From assembly GCA_031271075.1 (NCBI GenBank), contig JAISWN010000089.1, forward strand, positions 1-20,480: a stretch of 20,480 bases of DNA, in the 5' to 3' direction. Positions 7,426 through 16,323 of the stretch are shown here, piece after piece. Below the pieces are notes generated by a model. The model made no database searches, was not told the origin of the DNA, and saw only the letters and a program-made list of their open reading frames with translations. Both the position numbers and the translations under genes were made by a program. Numbering within the stretch: the first letter of the stretch is position 1; each line of letters opens with the position of its first letter. This DNA comes from Treponema sp. (lineage in GTDB: Bacteria > Spirochaetota > Spirochaetia > Treponematales > Breznakiellaceae).

Positions 7426-8604
7426 TTACTGAAGATTCCTGAAGAAGGCCGATATGCCCTGCCCACCCCCGATGCACATGGCAACAAGGCCGGTTTCGGC
7501 GCCGCTCCGCTTCATTTCGTACATCAACTTTACCGGAAGTATGCAGCCTGAAGCGCCTACGGGGTGTCCCAGGGCGATGGCGCCGCCGTTGACATTAACC
7601 TTCGCCGGATCAAGCCCCAGATCCCTCACCACGGCCACGCTTTGCGAGGCAAAGGCTTCGTTAAGTTCGACAAGATCAAAATCCTCAACGCCAAGGCCGG
7701 TCTTTTCCATCAGTTTCCTGGTGGAGAAATAGGGCGTATAACCCATAAGTATATCGTCATAGCCGGCTACCGCCCAAGAGGCCAGTTCCATCAGCGGTTT
7801 AAGCCCCAGTTCTTTTGCGGCACTTTCTGACATCATGACAACCGCGGCGGCGCCGTCGTTAATGCCGGAGGAATTCGCGGCGGTAACGGAACCGCCTTCC
7901 TTGAAGGCTGGCCGCAGCTTTGCCAGCTTGTCCATGGTCAGACCCCGGCGGGGATGCTCATCGGTATCAAAGACAAACTTATCTTTTCCCCTGGCGGCTT
8001 CAACCGGGATTATCTCTTCTTTAAACTTCCCCGCGTCAATCGCGGCAATGGCCCGCCGCTGGCTTTCCAGCGCGAAAGCGTCCTGTTCTTCTCGGCTGAT
8101 CTTGAATTTTTCCGCTACCGCTTCGGCGGTCATGCCGTTATGGTAGGGCCCCAGGGGCCAGGTAAGAATATCTATCAGGCCGTCTTCCAGTTCCTGATGC
8201 CCCATGCGCAGCCCAGCCCGGGCGCCTTTGATATAATAAGGCAACTGGGACATATTCTCGGTGCCGCAGGCGACCACGACCTTGGCGTTTCCGGTCTGAA
8301 TTTCCAGCATGGCGTCAACCAGGGCCTGAAGCCCGCTACCGCACTGACGGTTTACGCTGTACGCGGTGGTCTCCCGGGGGAGGCCGGCCTTTAGTGAAAC
8401 CGCCCGGGCGATAAAGCCGCTTTGAGCGATCTGCCCCACATTGCCGACAATAACTTCATCGACTTTTTCAGGGCTTATGCCCGCCCGCTTAACCGCTTCC
8501 TTAACCGCAACGGCCCCCAGATCTATCTGATCCACCCCGCTCAGGCTTCCCATAAAAGTCCCGATGGCCGTGCGGCAGCCGCTTACCAGTACAATTTTTT
8601 CCAT
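7426..8604 (-). CDS. atoB: Acetyl-CoA acetyltransferase (thiolase)
   Basis: 392 residues from the ATG at 8604 (MEKIVLVSG), the usual thiolase length; an ATG at 8631 would add nine residues with no family support. All catalytic features of a biosynthetic-type thiolase are visible: nucleophile Cys88 in NRQCGSG, the NEAFA motif, His347 in GHPVGASG and Cys377 in CIGGGQG. The enzyme reversibly condenses two acetyl-CoA to acetoacetyl-CoA, or cleaves 3-ketoacyl-CoA, in the cytoplasm. An AAGGAG lies 12 bases upstream of the start, slightly far but usable. It is the last gene of the minus-strand operon, 102 bases after the reductase gene; that gap contains a long hairpin. Together with the reductase and CoA-transferase it points to acetoacetyl-CoA metabolism. 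No PHB synthase or crotonase gene is present here. Confidence 0.95.
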   Translation of the reverse strand: MEKIVLVSGCRTAIGTFMGSLSGVDQIDLGAVAVKEAVKRAGISPEKVDEVIVGNVGQIAQSGFIARAVSLKAGLPRETTAYSVNRQCGSGLQALVDAMLEIQTGNAKVVVACGTENMSQLPYYIKGARAGLRMGHQELEDGLIDILTWPLGPYHNGMTAEAVAEKFKISREEQDAFALESQRRAIAAIDAGKFKEEIIPVEAARGKDKFVFDTDEHPRRGLTMDKLAKLRPAFKEGGSVTAANSSGINDGAAAVVMMSESAAKELGLKPLMELASWAVAGYDDILMGYTPYFSTRKLMEKTGLGVEDFDLVELNEAFASQSVAVVRDLGLDPAKVNVNGGAIALGHPVGASGCILPVKLMYEMKRSGAETGLVAMCIGGGQGISAFFRNLQ

Positions 8605-8667
8605 CTTTCTTTTCAACTCCTTGATCTTCATTCCTGCTGAGGGGTTTAATACCCCGCCGGCACTAGA

Positions 8668-8709
8668 TAGAGTCTGTCCATAATGTGTCTACATTAGGGC
8701 CAGACTCTA
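8668..8709 (-). promoter_or_regulatory. Long hairpin between the reductase and thiolase genes, including the reductase stop codon
   Basis: Outer arms TAGAGTCTGTCC (8668-8679) and GGCCAGACTCTA (8698-8709) pair with one mismatch. Inside, TAATGT and ACATTA pair around the loop GTCT (8681-8696). The reductase stop codon (8707-8709) is in one arm. No T tract follows on the minus strand, so it is more likely a processing or stability element, or a partial attenuator, than an intrinsic terminator. A smaller hairpin, GGGGT-TTAAT-ACCCC (8641-8655), lies between it and the thiolase start. Confidence 0.6.
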
Positions 8710-9447
8710 GATAACCATTCCCCCGGAAACCTCAATGATCTGCCCGGTAATGTAGGACGCCTCATCAGACGCCAAAAAAGCGGCCATATTTCCCACATCG
8801 GCGGGCGTACCGGCAAAACCCATGGGCACCTTGCTTACCATCATCTTCCAGCCCTCTTCGCTCATGCTCCGGGTCATGTCGGTATCAATAAAACCGGGGC
8901 AGATTACGTTGGCGGTAACGTGATTCCGGGCAAGCTCTCTGGCCGCAGTAAGGGTAAGCCCGACCACGCCGGCTTTGGAAGCCGCGTAATTTGCCTGCCC
9001 CAGATTACCCTTCCAACTCATGGATGAAATATTGATTATGGCGCCACTTTTTTGTTCCCGCAGGCGTTTTGCCGCTTCCCGGGTCATGTAGAAAGTTCCG
9101 GTAAGATTTACCGCTATAACCGTCTCCCAGTTTTCATCGCTCATTTTGTGGAGCATGCCGTCCCGGTTGATGCCCGCGTTGTTAACCACCGTATCCAGGC
9201 GGCCGAATTCCTTTACCGTCGTTTCAAAGAGCCTGTTTACCTCATCAAGTTTGGCGATATTGGCGGGAACCGCGAACGCCGAACCGCCGGCCTGCTTTAT
9301 TTCCCGCACGCAGGAATCGGCGTTCTCCATAACAACATCGGCCACCGCCACTTTGGCGCCTTCCATGGCGAGTTTAAGGGCGATGCCCTTTCCAAGCCCC
9401 CGGCCCGCGCCGGTAACAATGGCGACTTTACCATCCAGTCTGCCCAT
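8707..9447 (-). CDS. fabG: SDR-family 3-oxoacyl/acetoacetyl-CoA reductase
   Basis: 246 residues, typical for the family. Classical short-chain dehydrogenase features: TGAGRGLG (12-19) for the dinucleotide, NNAG (89-92), Asn114, Ser141/142, Tyr154 and Lys158, and PGFIDTDM at 184-191. A strong GGAGG precedes the ATG at 9447. FabG/PhaB relatives reduce 3-ketoacyl-ACP or acetoacetyl-CoA to the (R)-3-hydroxy product, or oxidise it. Asp37 at the end of the second strand favours NAD(H) over NADP(H) in many SDRs, which would fit a catabolic direction; this is inference. Its place between a CoA-transferase and a thiolase gene argues for a 3-hydroxyacyl-CoA or 3-hydroxybutyrate substrate rather than housekeeping fatty-acid synthesis. 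Confidence 0.88.
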   Translation of the reverse strand: MGRLDGKVAIVTGAGRGLGKGIALKLAMEGAKVAVADVVMENADSCVREIKQAGGSAFAVPANIAKLDEVNRLFETTVKEFGRLDTVVNNAGINRDGMLHKMSDENWETVIAVNLTGTFYMTREAAKRLREQKSGAIINISSMSWKGNLGQANYAASKAGVVGLTLTAARELARNHVTANVICPGFIDTDMTRSMSEEGWKMMVSKVPMGFAGTPADVGNMAAFLASDEASYITGQIIEVSGGMVI

Positions 9448-9493
9448 TTTTTCCTCCTATGACTCTGTTTTAAACGTGAAGCGCAGCAAACTG

Positions 9494-11080
9494 CTAGGCC
9501 TTACGCGCAAAAATAGTATCTCTCAGCCCAAAGGGACCGTCTTTAAACAGATCCGCTGATCCGGTTTTCAGATTCTTGCTGACAAGGGGCCTGAAATCCA
9601 TCAGATCAAGCACATCCTTCTCCATGTCGATGCCCGGGGCGATTTCCGTCAGGACCACCCCTTCGCTTTTCAGTTCAAAAACAGCCCGTTCGGTAACATA
9701 GACGACCTTCTGCCCCTTCTTCCTCGCAGCGGGACCGTTAAACGAAATTTGGGCGGCTTTCTTTACCATTTTCCGCACGGTGCCTTCCTTTTCGATTTTT
9801 ATTCCCCCAGGTGAAAAGGAATACTCGGCGCCGGAGGCGGTAAAGGCCGCGCAAAACACTACCTTCTTTGCGTTTTGGGTAATATCGATAAAACCGCCCG
9901 CCCCGGTACAGCGCTTTCCCATTTTGGTGGCGTTGACATTGCCTTCCTCGTCCAGCTCCCCGGCGCCCATGAAGGTAATATCCACGCCGGCACCGTTGTA
10001 ATAATCCATCTGCTCGTGGTGGGGAATCATGGCGTAAAGATTCTGCGCTATGCCGAAATCAATGCCCCCCGCCTGAACGCCGCCGTACATGCCCGATTCC
10101 ACGGTAACCATGATGTCATCGCTTATGCCTTCTTCGTTGCAAACCTTGCCGACCATATCGTTGGGTATACCGGTACCCAGATTGATGATGGCCCCGGAGT
10201 ATATCTCCATACAGGCCCGCCGGGCGATATATTTACGCACGTTGAACGGAGGGGCTTCAATTTCCGTCAGCGGCACCCTGAGCTGGCCGGAATAGGAGGG
10301 GTCAAAAAACCACGAGGAGGTCTGCCGGTGATCTTCCTGCGGGTTATCGCAGATTACCACCGCGTCAATGAATACCCCCGGAACCGTTACCGACTTGGGA
10401 TTGAGCGTACCCGTCTGGGCGCGGTATTTGGCCTGGGCGATTACTTTTCCGCCGAAGCGTTTGGCGGCAAACACACCGGCCAGCGCCTCCAGTTTCATCG
10501 CCTCTTCGTCGGTGGTCAGGTTGCCCATTTCGTCAACGGCAGTTCCCCGTATCAGGCAATAGTCAATGGGGATGGCGTTGTAGAAAAGGTACTCCTCCCC
10601 TTTCCAGGTCATTACATCAACAAGATCGGGCAGGTTCCGGGTACGATCGTTCATCTTGCCACCTTCGAGGCGGGGGTCCACAAAGGTTCCCAGGCCGACC
10701 TTGGACATCTTGCCCGGAAGGCCGCAGGCCATGCTGCGGTACAGTTGGGCAATCTGTCCCTGGGGCATACAGTAGGCTTCCACCTGGTTCTCGGCGATCA
10801 TATCCATCCAGCGGGGCTGGAGCCCCCAGTGGGAACCGATGATCCTTTTGACAAAGCCTTCGTGGGCCAGATGCTGAATACCCCGCTGCCGGTCGCTCTG
10901 CCCGCAGGAATGAAGCAGGGTAAGGTTATTCGGATGCCCTGTCTCAAGAAAGCGCTTTTCCAGTGCCTTCAAGATCGATTCGCTGGCGCTCACCAGAGTC
11001 ATGGCGATAGGACAGACAGTCTTTCCGTCTTCAAACATTTCCGCCGCTTCCCGGGCGCTGATAAATTTTGCCTTTAACAT
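9494..11080 (-). CDS. Single-chain acyl CoA-transferase (acetate/propionate/acetoacetate type)
   Basis: 528 residues, the size of fused family I CoA-transferases (YdiF, propionate CoA-transferase, SCOT). The N-terminal half (about 1-270) is the alpha-type domain and the C-terminal half the beta-type domain, with the catalytic Glu328 in VTVESGMYGGVQAGG. The enzyme moves CoA between short-chain acids and acyl-CoAs through a glutamyl-CoA intermediate; the exact pair of acids cannot be read from sequence. AGGGAGA stands 4 bases before the ATG at 11080. It lies 14 bases after the acyl-CoA synthetase gene and 46 before the reductase gene, in the same operon. With the thiolase it could turn acetoacetate into acetyl-CoA, or activate an imported acid without ATP. 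Confidence 0.93.
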   Translation of the reverse strand: MLKAKFISAREAAEMFEDGKTVCPIAMTLVSASESILKALEKRFLETGHPNNLTLLHSCGQSDRQRGIQHLAHEGFVKRIIGSHWGLQPRWMDMIAENQVEAYCMPQGQIAQLYRSMACGLPGKMSKVGLGTFVDPRLEGGKMNDRTRNLPDLVDVMTWKGEEYLFYNAIPIDYCLIRGTAVDEMGNLTTDEEAMKLEALAGVFAAKRFGGKVIAQAKYRAQTGTLNPKSVTVPGVFIDAVVICDNPQEDHRQTSSWFFDPSYSGQLRVPLTEIEAPPFNVRKYIARRACMEIYSGAIINLGTGIPNDMVGKVCNEEGISDDIMVTVESGMYGGVQAGGIDFGIAQNLYAMIPHHEQMDYYNGAGVDITFMGAGELDEEGNVNATKMGKRCTGAGGFIDITQNAKKVVFCAAFTASGAEYSFSPGGIKIEKEGTVRKMVKKAAQISFNGPAARKKGQKVVYVTERAVFELKSEGVVLTEIAPGIDMEKDVLDLMDFRPLVSKNLKTGSADLFKDGPFGLRDTIFARKA

Positions 11081-11094
11081 TATATCTCCCTTGT

Positions 11095-12714
11095 TTACGG
11101 ATTATGCGCCCATGAAGCGCGCAGTCCCTTTTTATCAATCTTGCCGTTGGGCGTTTTGGGCATGGAATCGGCAAAACGAATTTGAGCAGGGACCATATAG
11201 TTTGCCAGTGTCTTTTTCAGGATCTCCCGAATCTCATTTTCGGAAATGTCACAGCCCTTTTCCAGCCGTATCAGGGCGGCAGGCTCCTCGCCGTACCGGG
11301 CATGGGGTATGCCGATAACGACGGCCTCAATAATGCCCGGAATGCGGTGCAAGGCGTTTTCCACATCAAAGGAGGCTATCTTTTCCCCTCCCCGGTTTAT
11401 TATATCCTTGATCCGGTCTACGACATAAAGGTAGCCCTGTTCGTTTACATAACCCAGGTCGCCGGTTTTCAGCCAGCCGCCGGCGGCAAAAGCATCTTCG
11501 CCGCCAAAAAAATATTTTCTGATAACCGCCGTCCCCCTGAGACAAATCTCCCCGGCCCCGCCCGCCGGAAGCTCATCGCCCTCCGGCCCGCAAATTTTAA
11601 GCTCCAGCCCTGGAATGGGCAGCCCGGAGGAACCGATAAAAGGGCTCCGGGCGGCATCGGAGGGGAAAACGGTAGCCGGCGAAGAAGTTTCGGTCAGGCC
11701 GTAGATAGTGCGGAATACGGCATTGGGTATCCATTGTTTGAGGCGTCTGATGTTTTCCGCCGGCATATTGCTGCTGCCGCAGGCAAAAGCCCGCAGGGAA
11801 GGCAGAAAAGGAAAACTATCCCGCTGATCCAGCAGCAGGGAAAAAACCGTCGGCGAGGCGTGGATAAAGGTCAGACGGTTCTCCGCCGTACAGGAAAGAA
11901 CCCGTTCCGCATCGAATTTTTTATGCAGCCAGAGGGTTCCGCCGCTTAGGAGGAAAAGTCCCAGGAGGGCTACGGCGCCGGTTATGGTATATATGGGGAT
12001 TGGTATAACGCTCCGATCTTCGCTGCTTATATCCAGCACCCGTTGATAGGACAAAACCGCATGGAGGATGTGGTAATTTTTGAGCAGCGCTCCCTTGCTG
12101 CGGGAGGTGGTTCCGGAAGTAAAAAGCATTAATGCATCATCTTCAAGCCCCCCCAGGGGGTTCTCCGTACCGTTTTGTCCCGGGGCGGCCTTATCAAGGC
12201 GCTCAAGCCAACCGGATTCCCCTGAATCAGTACGGCCGGAAAACACCCTGCGGCCTTCCGTTTCCCATTTATTAAAAAAACTCCCGAAATGTTCATCGCA
12301 TAGAACCAGCGCCGCCCCCGACTTTTCAAGAAGGGATAATATTTCCTCCTCCTTGTACTTGGTGGGGATAAGCGCCGCCACCGCCCCCAGCTTGCTGAGG
12401 GCAAAAACGGAAGCGCAAAATTCTATGGTACTGTAAAAAACAAGGGCAACCCGGTCCCCCTTGTGAACGCCGCCCGTTCCGGCAAGATAAGCGGCCAGGC
12501 GGTCAACCAGACAAACAAAGGCGGCGTAGCTATAACTTGTCCCCCCATCATCCACCAGCGCGGACTTGTCTTTAAAACGCGCACAAGCCGAGGCAAGTCC
12601 GTGGTACAGGCTTTGGGGCATATCGCGGTAGCTGAAAAATTTTAGACCCGAATATAAAACTTCGGTCATACCTTTCAGTATCCGCTCATCCCAGCAATTA
12701 CGACCGTCTATCAT
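11095..12714 (-). CDS. AMP-forming acyl-CoA synthetase / acid-CoA ligase
   Basis: 539 residues, ANL superfamily. Motifs in order: P-loop TSGTTSRSKG (199-208), YGLTETSS (338-345), TGDLG (417-421), the hinge DRIKDIINRGGEKI (433-446) and the catalytic Lys525 in PNGKID. It converts a carboxylic acid, ATP and CoA to acyl-CoA, AMP and PPi. The P-loop is unusual: Ser replaces Gly and Pro in the usual TSGTTGxPKG. The substrate is unknown; the motifs suit medium/short-chain or aromatic acid ligases. Neither the ATG at 12714 nor the one at 12669 (residue 16) has a good ribosome-binding site, so the start is uncertain. It begins 26 bases after livF ends, which ties the importer to the CoA genes. Binding-protein-dependent uptake followed by CoA ligation is a known arrangement for organic acids. 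Confidence 0.9.
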   Translation of the reverse strand: MIDGRNCWDERILKGMTEVLYSGLKFFSYRDMPQSLYHGLASACARFKDKSALVDDGGTSYSYAAFVCLVDRLAAYLAGTGGVHKGDRVALVFYSTIEFCASVFALSKLGAVAALIPTKYKEEEILSLLEKSGAALVLCDEHFGSFFNKWETEGRRVFSGRTDSGESGWLERLDKAAPGQNGTENPLGGLEDDALMLFTSGTTSRSKGALLKNYHILHAVLSYQRVLDISSEDRSVIPIPIYTITGAVALLGLFLLSGGTLWLHKKFDAERVLSCTAENRLTFIHASPTVFSLLLDQRDSFPFLPSLRAFACGSSNMPAENIRRLKQWIPNAVFRTIYGLTETSSPATVFPSDAARSPFIGSSGLPIPGLELKICGPEGDELPAGGAGEICLRGTAVIRKYFFGGEDAFAAGGWLKTGDLGYVNEQGYLYVVDRIKDIINRGGEKIASFDVENALHRIPGIIEAVVIGIPHARYGEEPAALIRLEKGCDISENEIREILKKTLANYMVPAQIRFADSMPKTPNGKIDKKGLRASWAHNP

Positions 12715-12740
12715 GGCACTCTAAACATTGGCAGCCGATC

Positions 12741-13448
12741 TTAAAGGCCCAGATACGCCTTTTGAATATCCTTGTTTTCCATCAGTTCCCTGGCGGATCC
12801 CTGCATTACCAGATGCCCCGTTTCCAAAACATACGCCCTGTCCGCCACCGAAAGGGCCTGCATAAGGTTCTGCTCAACGATCAGAATACTGACCTTTTCC
12901 TGTTTTGATATGCCGGCAATTATTTCAAACATATTTTCAACGACGATGGGGGCAAGCCCCAGGGAAGGCTCGTCAAGCATAAGCAGTTTTGGATGTATCA
13001 TCAGCGCCCGCGCTATGGCCAGCATCTGCTGTTCGCCGCCGCTCAATGAACCCGCCATCTGGTTCTGCCGTTCCCCCAGTTTCGGAAACCGGGCATAGGC
13101 GTTTTCAATTTCCGTGTTGACGGTTTTGCGTGCTTTTTTGGGGTATGCGCCCATGATAAGATTTTCTTTTACCGTGAGGGTTCCCAGGATACCCCGCCCC
13201 TGGGGAATATGGGAAATGCCCAGGTCTGCCCGGCGCTGGGGTTTATATTTAAGCAGATCCTGATTCAGGTAGCTGATAGTCCCCGCCTTTACCGGCAAAA
13301 AACCGGAAATTATGCGCAAAAGGGTGGTTTTACCGGCCCCGTTGGAACCAACCAGGGAGACGACTTCGCCCTCTTCCACATTCAGGTTAATATCAAAGAG
13401 GACCTGCATATCGCCATATCCGGCGCTGAGGTTTTCAATTTTTAGCAC
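12741..13448 (-). CDS. livF: Branched-chain amino acid-type ABC transporter ATPase LivF
   Basis: 235 residues from the GTG at 13448, chosen because GGGAGG lies 7 bases upstream; an ATG at 13475 is possible but has no such site. Walker A GSNGAGKTT (34-42), the ABC signature LSGGEQQ (135-141) and Walker B LLMLDEP (155-161) are all intact. LivF and LivG are the two nucleotide-binding subunits that drive the LivHM membrane channel. The start lies inside the end of livG (14-base overlap), so translation is probably coupled. Confidence 0.93.
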   Translation of the reverse strand: MLKIENLSAGYGDMQVLFDINLNVEEGEVVSLVGSNGAGKTTLLRIISGFLPVKAGTISYLNQDLLKYKPQRRADLGISHIPQGRGILGTLTVKENLIMGAYPKKARKTVNTEIENAYARFPKLGERQNQMAGSLSGGEQQMLAIARALMIHPKLLMLDEPSLGLAPIVVENMFEIIAGISKQEKVSILIVEQNLMQALSVADRAYVLETGHLVMQGSARELMENKDIQKAYLGL

Positions 13449-14166
13449 TTCTCTTCCTCCCGATATAGGCTTCAATTACCGAAGGATTCTCCAACACTTC
13501 CCGAGGCTCGCCCTCATACAAAAAACGGCCTTCGTTCAGCACGATTGCCCGGTTACATACGGAAACAACCGCCTGCATGACGTGCTCAATAAAGAGTATG
13601 GTTATGCCCCGTTTATTGATCTCCCGGACAAAGTCAAGACTGGAAAGCATTTCCTGGGGGTTCAGGCCCGCCATGACTTCGTCCATCATAACAAATACGG
13701 GTTCCGTTGCCAGAACCCGGGCCAGATCCAGCCATTTTCTTTTTTCAATGGAAAGCTGGCTGGCGGCCAAGCCGCTCAGGGGAGCCAACTGGGAGAGTTC
13801 CAGTATTTCCCCTGCCTTGACGCCGGCGTCCTTGAAATTGTATTTCTGCAAAAAGATGGAAAATACATTGTCGTAGACGCTCAAATTACCGAAAGGCCGG
13901 GGCGTCTGAAAGGTTCTCCCCATCCCCAGATGAGACCGCCGGGCAATGGACAATTTTTTGCTTACCGGCTGTCCGTTAAAAATCACCTCCCCTTCGTCCT
14001 GCAGGTAATTACCGGCTATCAGATTAACCGTGGTGGATTTGCCGGATCCGTTGGGGCCGATAAGCCCTAAAATTTCCCCCTGCCCTATGGAAAAGCTTAA
14101 ATGCTGAACCGCCTTAATACCCGCAAAGGAAATTGAAAGATCCTTTACTTCCAGGATTTTAGCCAC
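13435..14166 (-). CDS. livG: Branched-chain amino acid-type ABC transporter ATPase LivG
   Basis: 243 residues from a GTG at 14166 with GGGAGGG just upstream. Walker A GPNGSGKST (37-45), Q-loop FQTPR (Gln87) and Walker B with the LivG-typical DEVMAGLNP (162-170) are present. The ABC signature is degenerate: LSIEKRK (138-144) instead of LSGGQ. LivG proteins often vary here, and in a heterodimer the intact LivF signature can support one ATP site. The gene starts 12 bases after the livM stop and overlaps livF. Confidence 0.92.
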   Translation of the reverse strand: MAKILEVKDLSISFAGIKAVQHLSFSIGQGEILGLIGPNGSGKSTTVNLIAGNYLQDEGEVIFNGQPVSKKLSIARRSHLGMGRTFQTPRPFGNLSVYDNVFSIFLQKYNFKDAGVKAGEILELSQLAPLSGLAASQLSIEKRKWLDLARVLATEPVFVMMDEVMAGLNPQEMLSSLDFVREINKRGITILFIEHVMQAVVSVCNRAIVLNEGRFLYEGEPREVLENPSVIEAYIGRKRSAKN

Positions 14167-14178
14167 TACCGCCCTCCC

Positions 14179-15276
14179 TTATGCCTTTTGAGCCTTACCG
14201 ATCAGGTTGTCTATGCCATCCCTGATGCCATTGCCCTGACCGGCGTCTTTCCCGGGCCTGGTCTTGAAAAGCCGGCTGCCCCACACGGAGAAGAGATGGA
14301 TAAGCCCCCTGGGACAAAATATAACAATAAGTATAAGCAGGAAGCCGTAGAAAATCGTGCTGCTTCCCCGCTGGCCCAGAATTTTTCCGGTAATTTCAAT
14401 AAGCGGAACCACGATAAAAGCCCCCAGTACCGGACCCCACAGGGTGCTGACTCCGCCGACAATGGCGACTACCCCGATTTGTATGGACAGATCAAAACTG
14501 GCCGTGCTGAAGGGAGAAATGTAGGTAAGGAAGGAACCGTAAAAAGCGCCGGCAACGGACATCATCATGGCACTTATCTGGAAGGCCCGGAGCTTTACCC
14601 TGAAAGTCTCGATTCCCAAAGACTGGGCGGCGTCCTCGTCTCCCTTTATGCAGGAAAGATAATAACCGGTTTTGGATTTGGTAAACCGGTATGAAAAGAA
14701 AATCGCCAGAAGCATGAGGAAAAATATGATGTAATAAAAAGGCGTGTCGTTCCTGAACGTTAAATCCCAGAAACTGTCTTTTTTGAAGGTAACATAGATT
14801 CCCGCGGCGCCCTTGGTAATCGGCGCGAAATACTGAATTGCTGAGCGAAGGGCCTCCGCAAAGGCGATGGTGGCTATGGAGAAATAGGGCCCCCGCAGGC
14901 GGAAGGTACCGTAACCGATTGCCGTTGAAAAAAGGAAGGAAAGCGCGACCCCCAAGGGCAGGGTAACAAAGGGGGACAAGGAAAAGAAACGCTGGAAAAT
15001 AAAATTGGTATAGGCCCCGATGGCGACAAAGGCGGCGCTGCACCAGGAAATCTGCGCACCGTAACCGCCCAGAATATTCCAGCATATCCCGAAAATCGCG
15101 AAGGCCAGGCACTGGATAAGGATAGTGATAATATAATTACCCCGGTACATGCCGCCCAACAGCCGCACCAGGCGTTCCGCGCCGATGTTGATGGGCGGAA
15201 ATATTACCAACAGGATGATAAAAACACAGATAACTCTGTACTGTTTGGAAATGTATTTGTCGAGCAGTTCTTTCAT
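14179..15276 (-). CDS. livM: Branched-chain amino acid-type ABC transporter permease LivM
   Basis: 365 residues, with about nine to ten hydrophobic membrane segments. Family signatures include LRGPYFSIATIAFAE (second cytoplasmic region) and AQSLGIETFRVKLRAF, the loop that contacts the ATPases. The hydrophilic C-terminal tail of about 35 residues is cytoplasmic. It pairs with LivH to form the inner-membrane channel. Its ATG overlaps the livH stop codon in an ATGA arrangement, indicating coupled translation and equal subunit supply. Confidence 0.93.
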   Translation of the reverse strand: MKELLDKYISKQYRVICVFIILLVIFPPINIGAERLVRLLGGMYRGNYIITILIQCLAFAIFGICWNILGGYGAQISWCSAAFVAIGAYTNFIFQRFFSLSPFVTLPLGVALSFLFSTAIGYGTFRLRGPYFSIATIAFAEALRSAIQYFAPITKGAAGIYVTFKKDSFWDLTFRNDTPFYYIIFFLMLLAIFFSYRFTKSKTGYYLSCIKGDEDAAQSLGIETFRVKLRAFQISAMMMSVAGAFYGSFLTYISPFSTASFDLSIQIGVVAIVGGVSTLWGPVLGAFIVVPLIEITGKILGQRGSSTIFYGFLLILIVIFCPRGLIHLFSVWGSRLFKTRPGKDAGQGNGIRDGIDNLIGKAQKA

Positions 15277-16229
15277 GCGGTCCTCATCTTTTTCCCGAAA
15301 AGGCCCTGGGGCCTTAGATAAATAACAATGAGAAACAAAATGGATATACTCGCGACACTCAACTGGGTATCAACAAGGGTCGTTACCAGGGCTTCCACAA
15401 TGCCGACCAGTATGCCGCCGAAAAAGGAACCCTTGATACTCCCCATTCCGCCAAGAACAATTACCATGAGCGGAGCCGTTCTGAACGCCACGCTTGCGGA
15501 AATACTGACGTAGTACAGGGGAGTAACCAAAAGGCCGGCCAGCGCGGCCAGGGTAACGCCCAGGATAAAGGCAATGGTGTAGGTCCGCTCCGCGTCAACC
15601 CCCAGCATTTTGGCAACTTCGGAATTTTCCGCGGTCGCCCGCATGGCCCTGCCCAGCAGGGTTTTGGTAAGCAATATGTTTACCCCCAGCACCAAGAGCA
15701 GCATCACGGCGAAAGCGATAAGCCGGGGAAACCCAAGATTCAGGGAGCCCAGGGGGCTGGCGGCCAGGGCCGCGTTATCCGCCAGGGACGGAACGATCCT
15801 GGTTATCAGGGCCCGCAGGGTGATGGAGCCGTTTTTATATGTTTCAGGAACGTAAACCGAAAGGGGCCGCGTTCCGAGAAAAGTCTCGGCCAAATTCTGT
15901 AAAAAGAACATTAATCCAACGGTGATCAGTATGTAGGAAGTGTCGCTTGTATTGAGAACACGCCGTACCGTCAGTTTAAAACTGACGTATCCGAATACGA
16001 TCATTGATAAAACCACAAGGGGAATGAGCAAATAGGGAGAAGCGCTCCCCCCAAGAACATACTGCCAGAAATAGGTAAAATACATACCCCAAACAAGATA
16101 GGAACCGGCGGCAAAATTAACCATCTTCATGACGCCGAAAATGATCGTCATCCCGACGCCGACAAGGGAATAAACGCCCCCCGCCAAGAACCCATTAATA
16201 ATAGCCTGCCCAACTATCCACGCATTCAT
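15273..16229 (-). CDS. livH: Branched-chain amino acid-type ABC transporter permease LivH
   Basis: 318 residues with about eight hydrophobic segments. The N-terminal pattern (SLVGVGMTIIFGVMKMVNFA) and the ATPase-contact loop RAMRATAENSEVAKMLGVD are typical of LivH. AGGAG lies 6 bases before the ATG at 16229. This inner-membrane permease works with LivM. A 94-base gap, with a hairpin and T run, separates it from livJ, so the binding protein may be expressed at a higher level than the permease genes. Confidence 0.93.
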   Translation of the reverse strand: MNAWIVGQAIINGFLAGGVYSLVGVGMTIIFGVMKMVNFAAGSYLVWGMYFTYFWQYVLGGSASPYLLIPLVVLSMIVFGYVSFKLTVRRVLNTSDTSYILITVGLMFFLQNLAETFLGTRPLSVYVPETYKNGSITLRALITRIVPSLADNAALAASPLGSLNLGFPRLIAFAVMLLLVLGVNILLTKTLLGRAMRATAENSEVAKMLGVDAERTYTIAFILGVTLAALAGLLVTPLYYVSISASVAFRTAPLMVIVLGGMGSIKGSFFGGILVGIVEALVTTLVDTQLSVASISILFLIVIYLRPQGLFGKKMRTA

Positions 16230-16249
16230 GCAAACTCCTGTGAAATTAT

Positions 16250-16269
16250 AAAAAGTCCTCCGTACGGAC
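16250..16269 (-). terminator. Possible attenuator between livJ and livH
   Basis: On the minus strand GTCC-GTACGGA-GGAC is followed directly by TTTTT. The stem is only 4 bp (an alternative is the 10-bp palindrome TCCGTACGGA), so any termination would be partial. This fits the common pattern of more binding protein than permease. Confidence 0.35.
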
Positions 16270-16323
16270 CAATTTTAGCCCACCGGAGAACATTATAAAA
16301 CGGATGAAAGATAAACCGGAAAG

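Noticed and set aside
7162..7551. A 129-codon + strand frame in the gap before the thiolase gene
   Set aside because: It crosses repeat sequence and runs into the antisense of the thiolase end, with no family signal or ribosome-binding site.
9875..11077. A 400-codon + strand frame opposite the CoA-transferase gene
   Set aside because: The minus-strand frame has all CoA-transferase motifs and a good ribosome-binding site; the + frame has none and is a codon-bias shadow.
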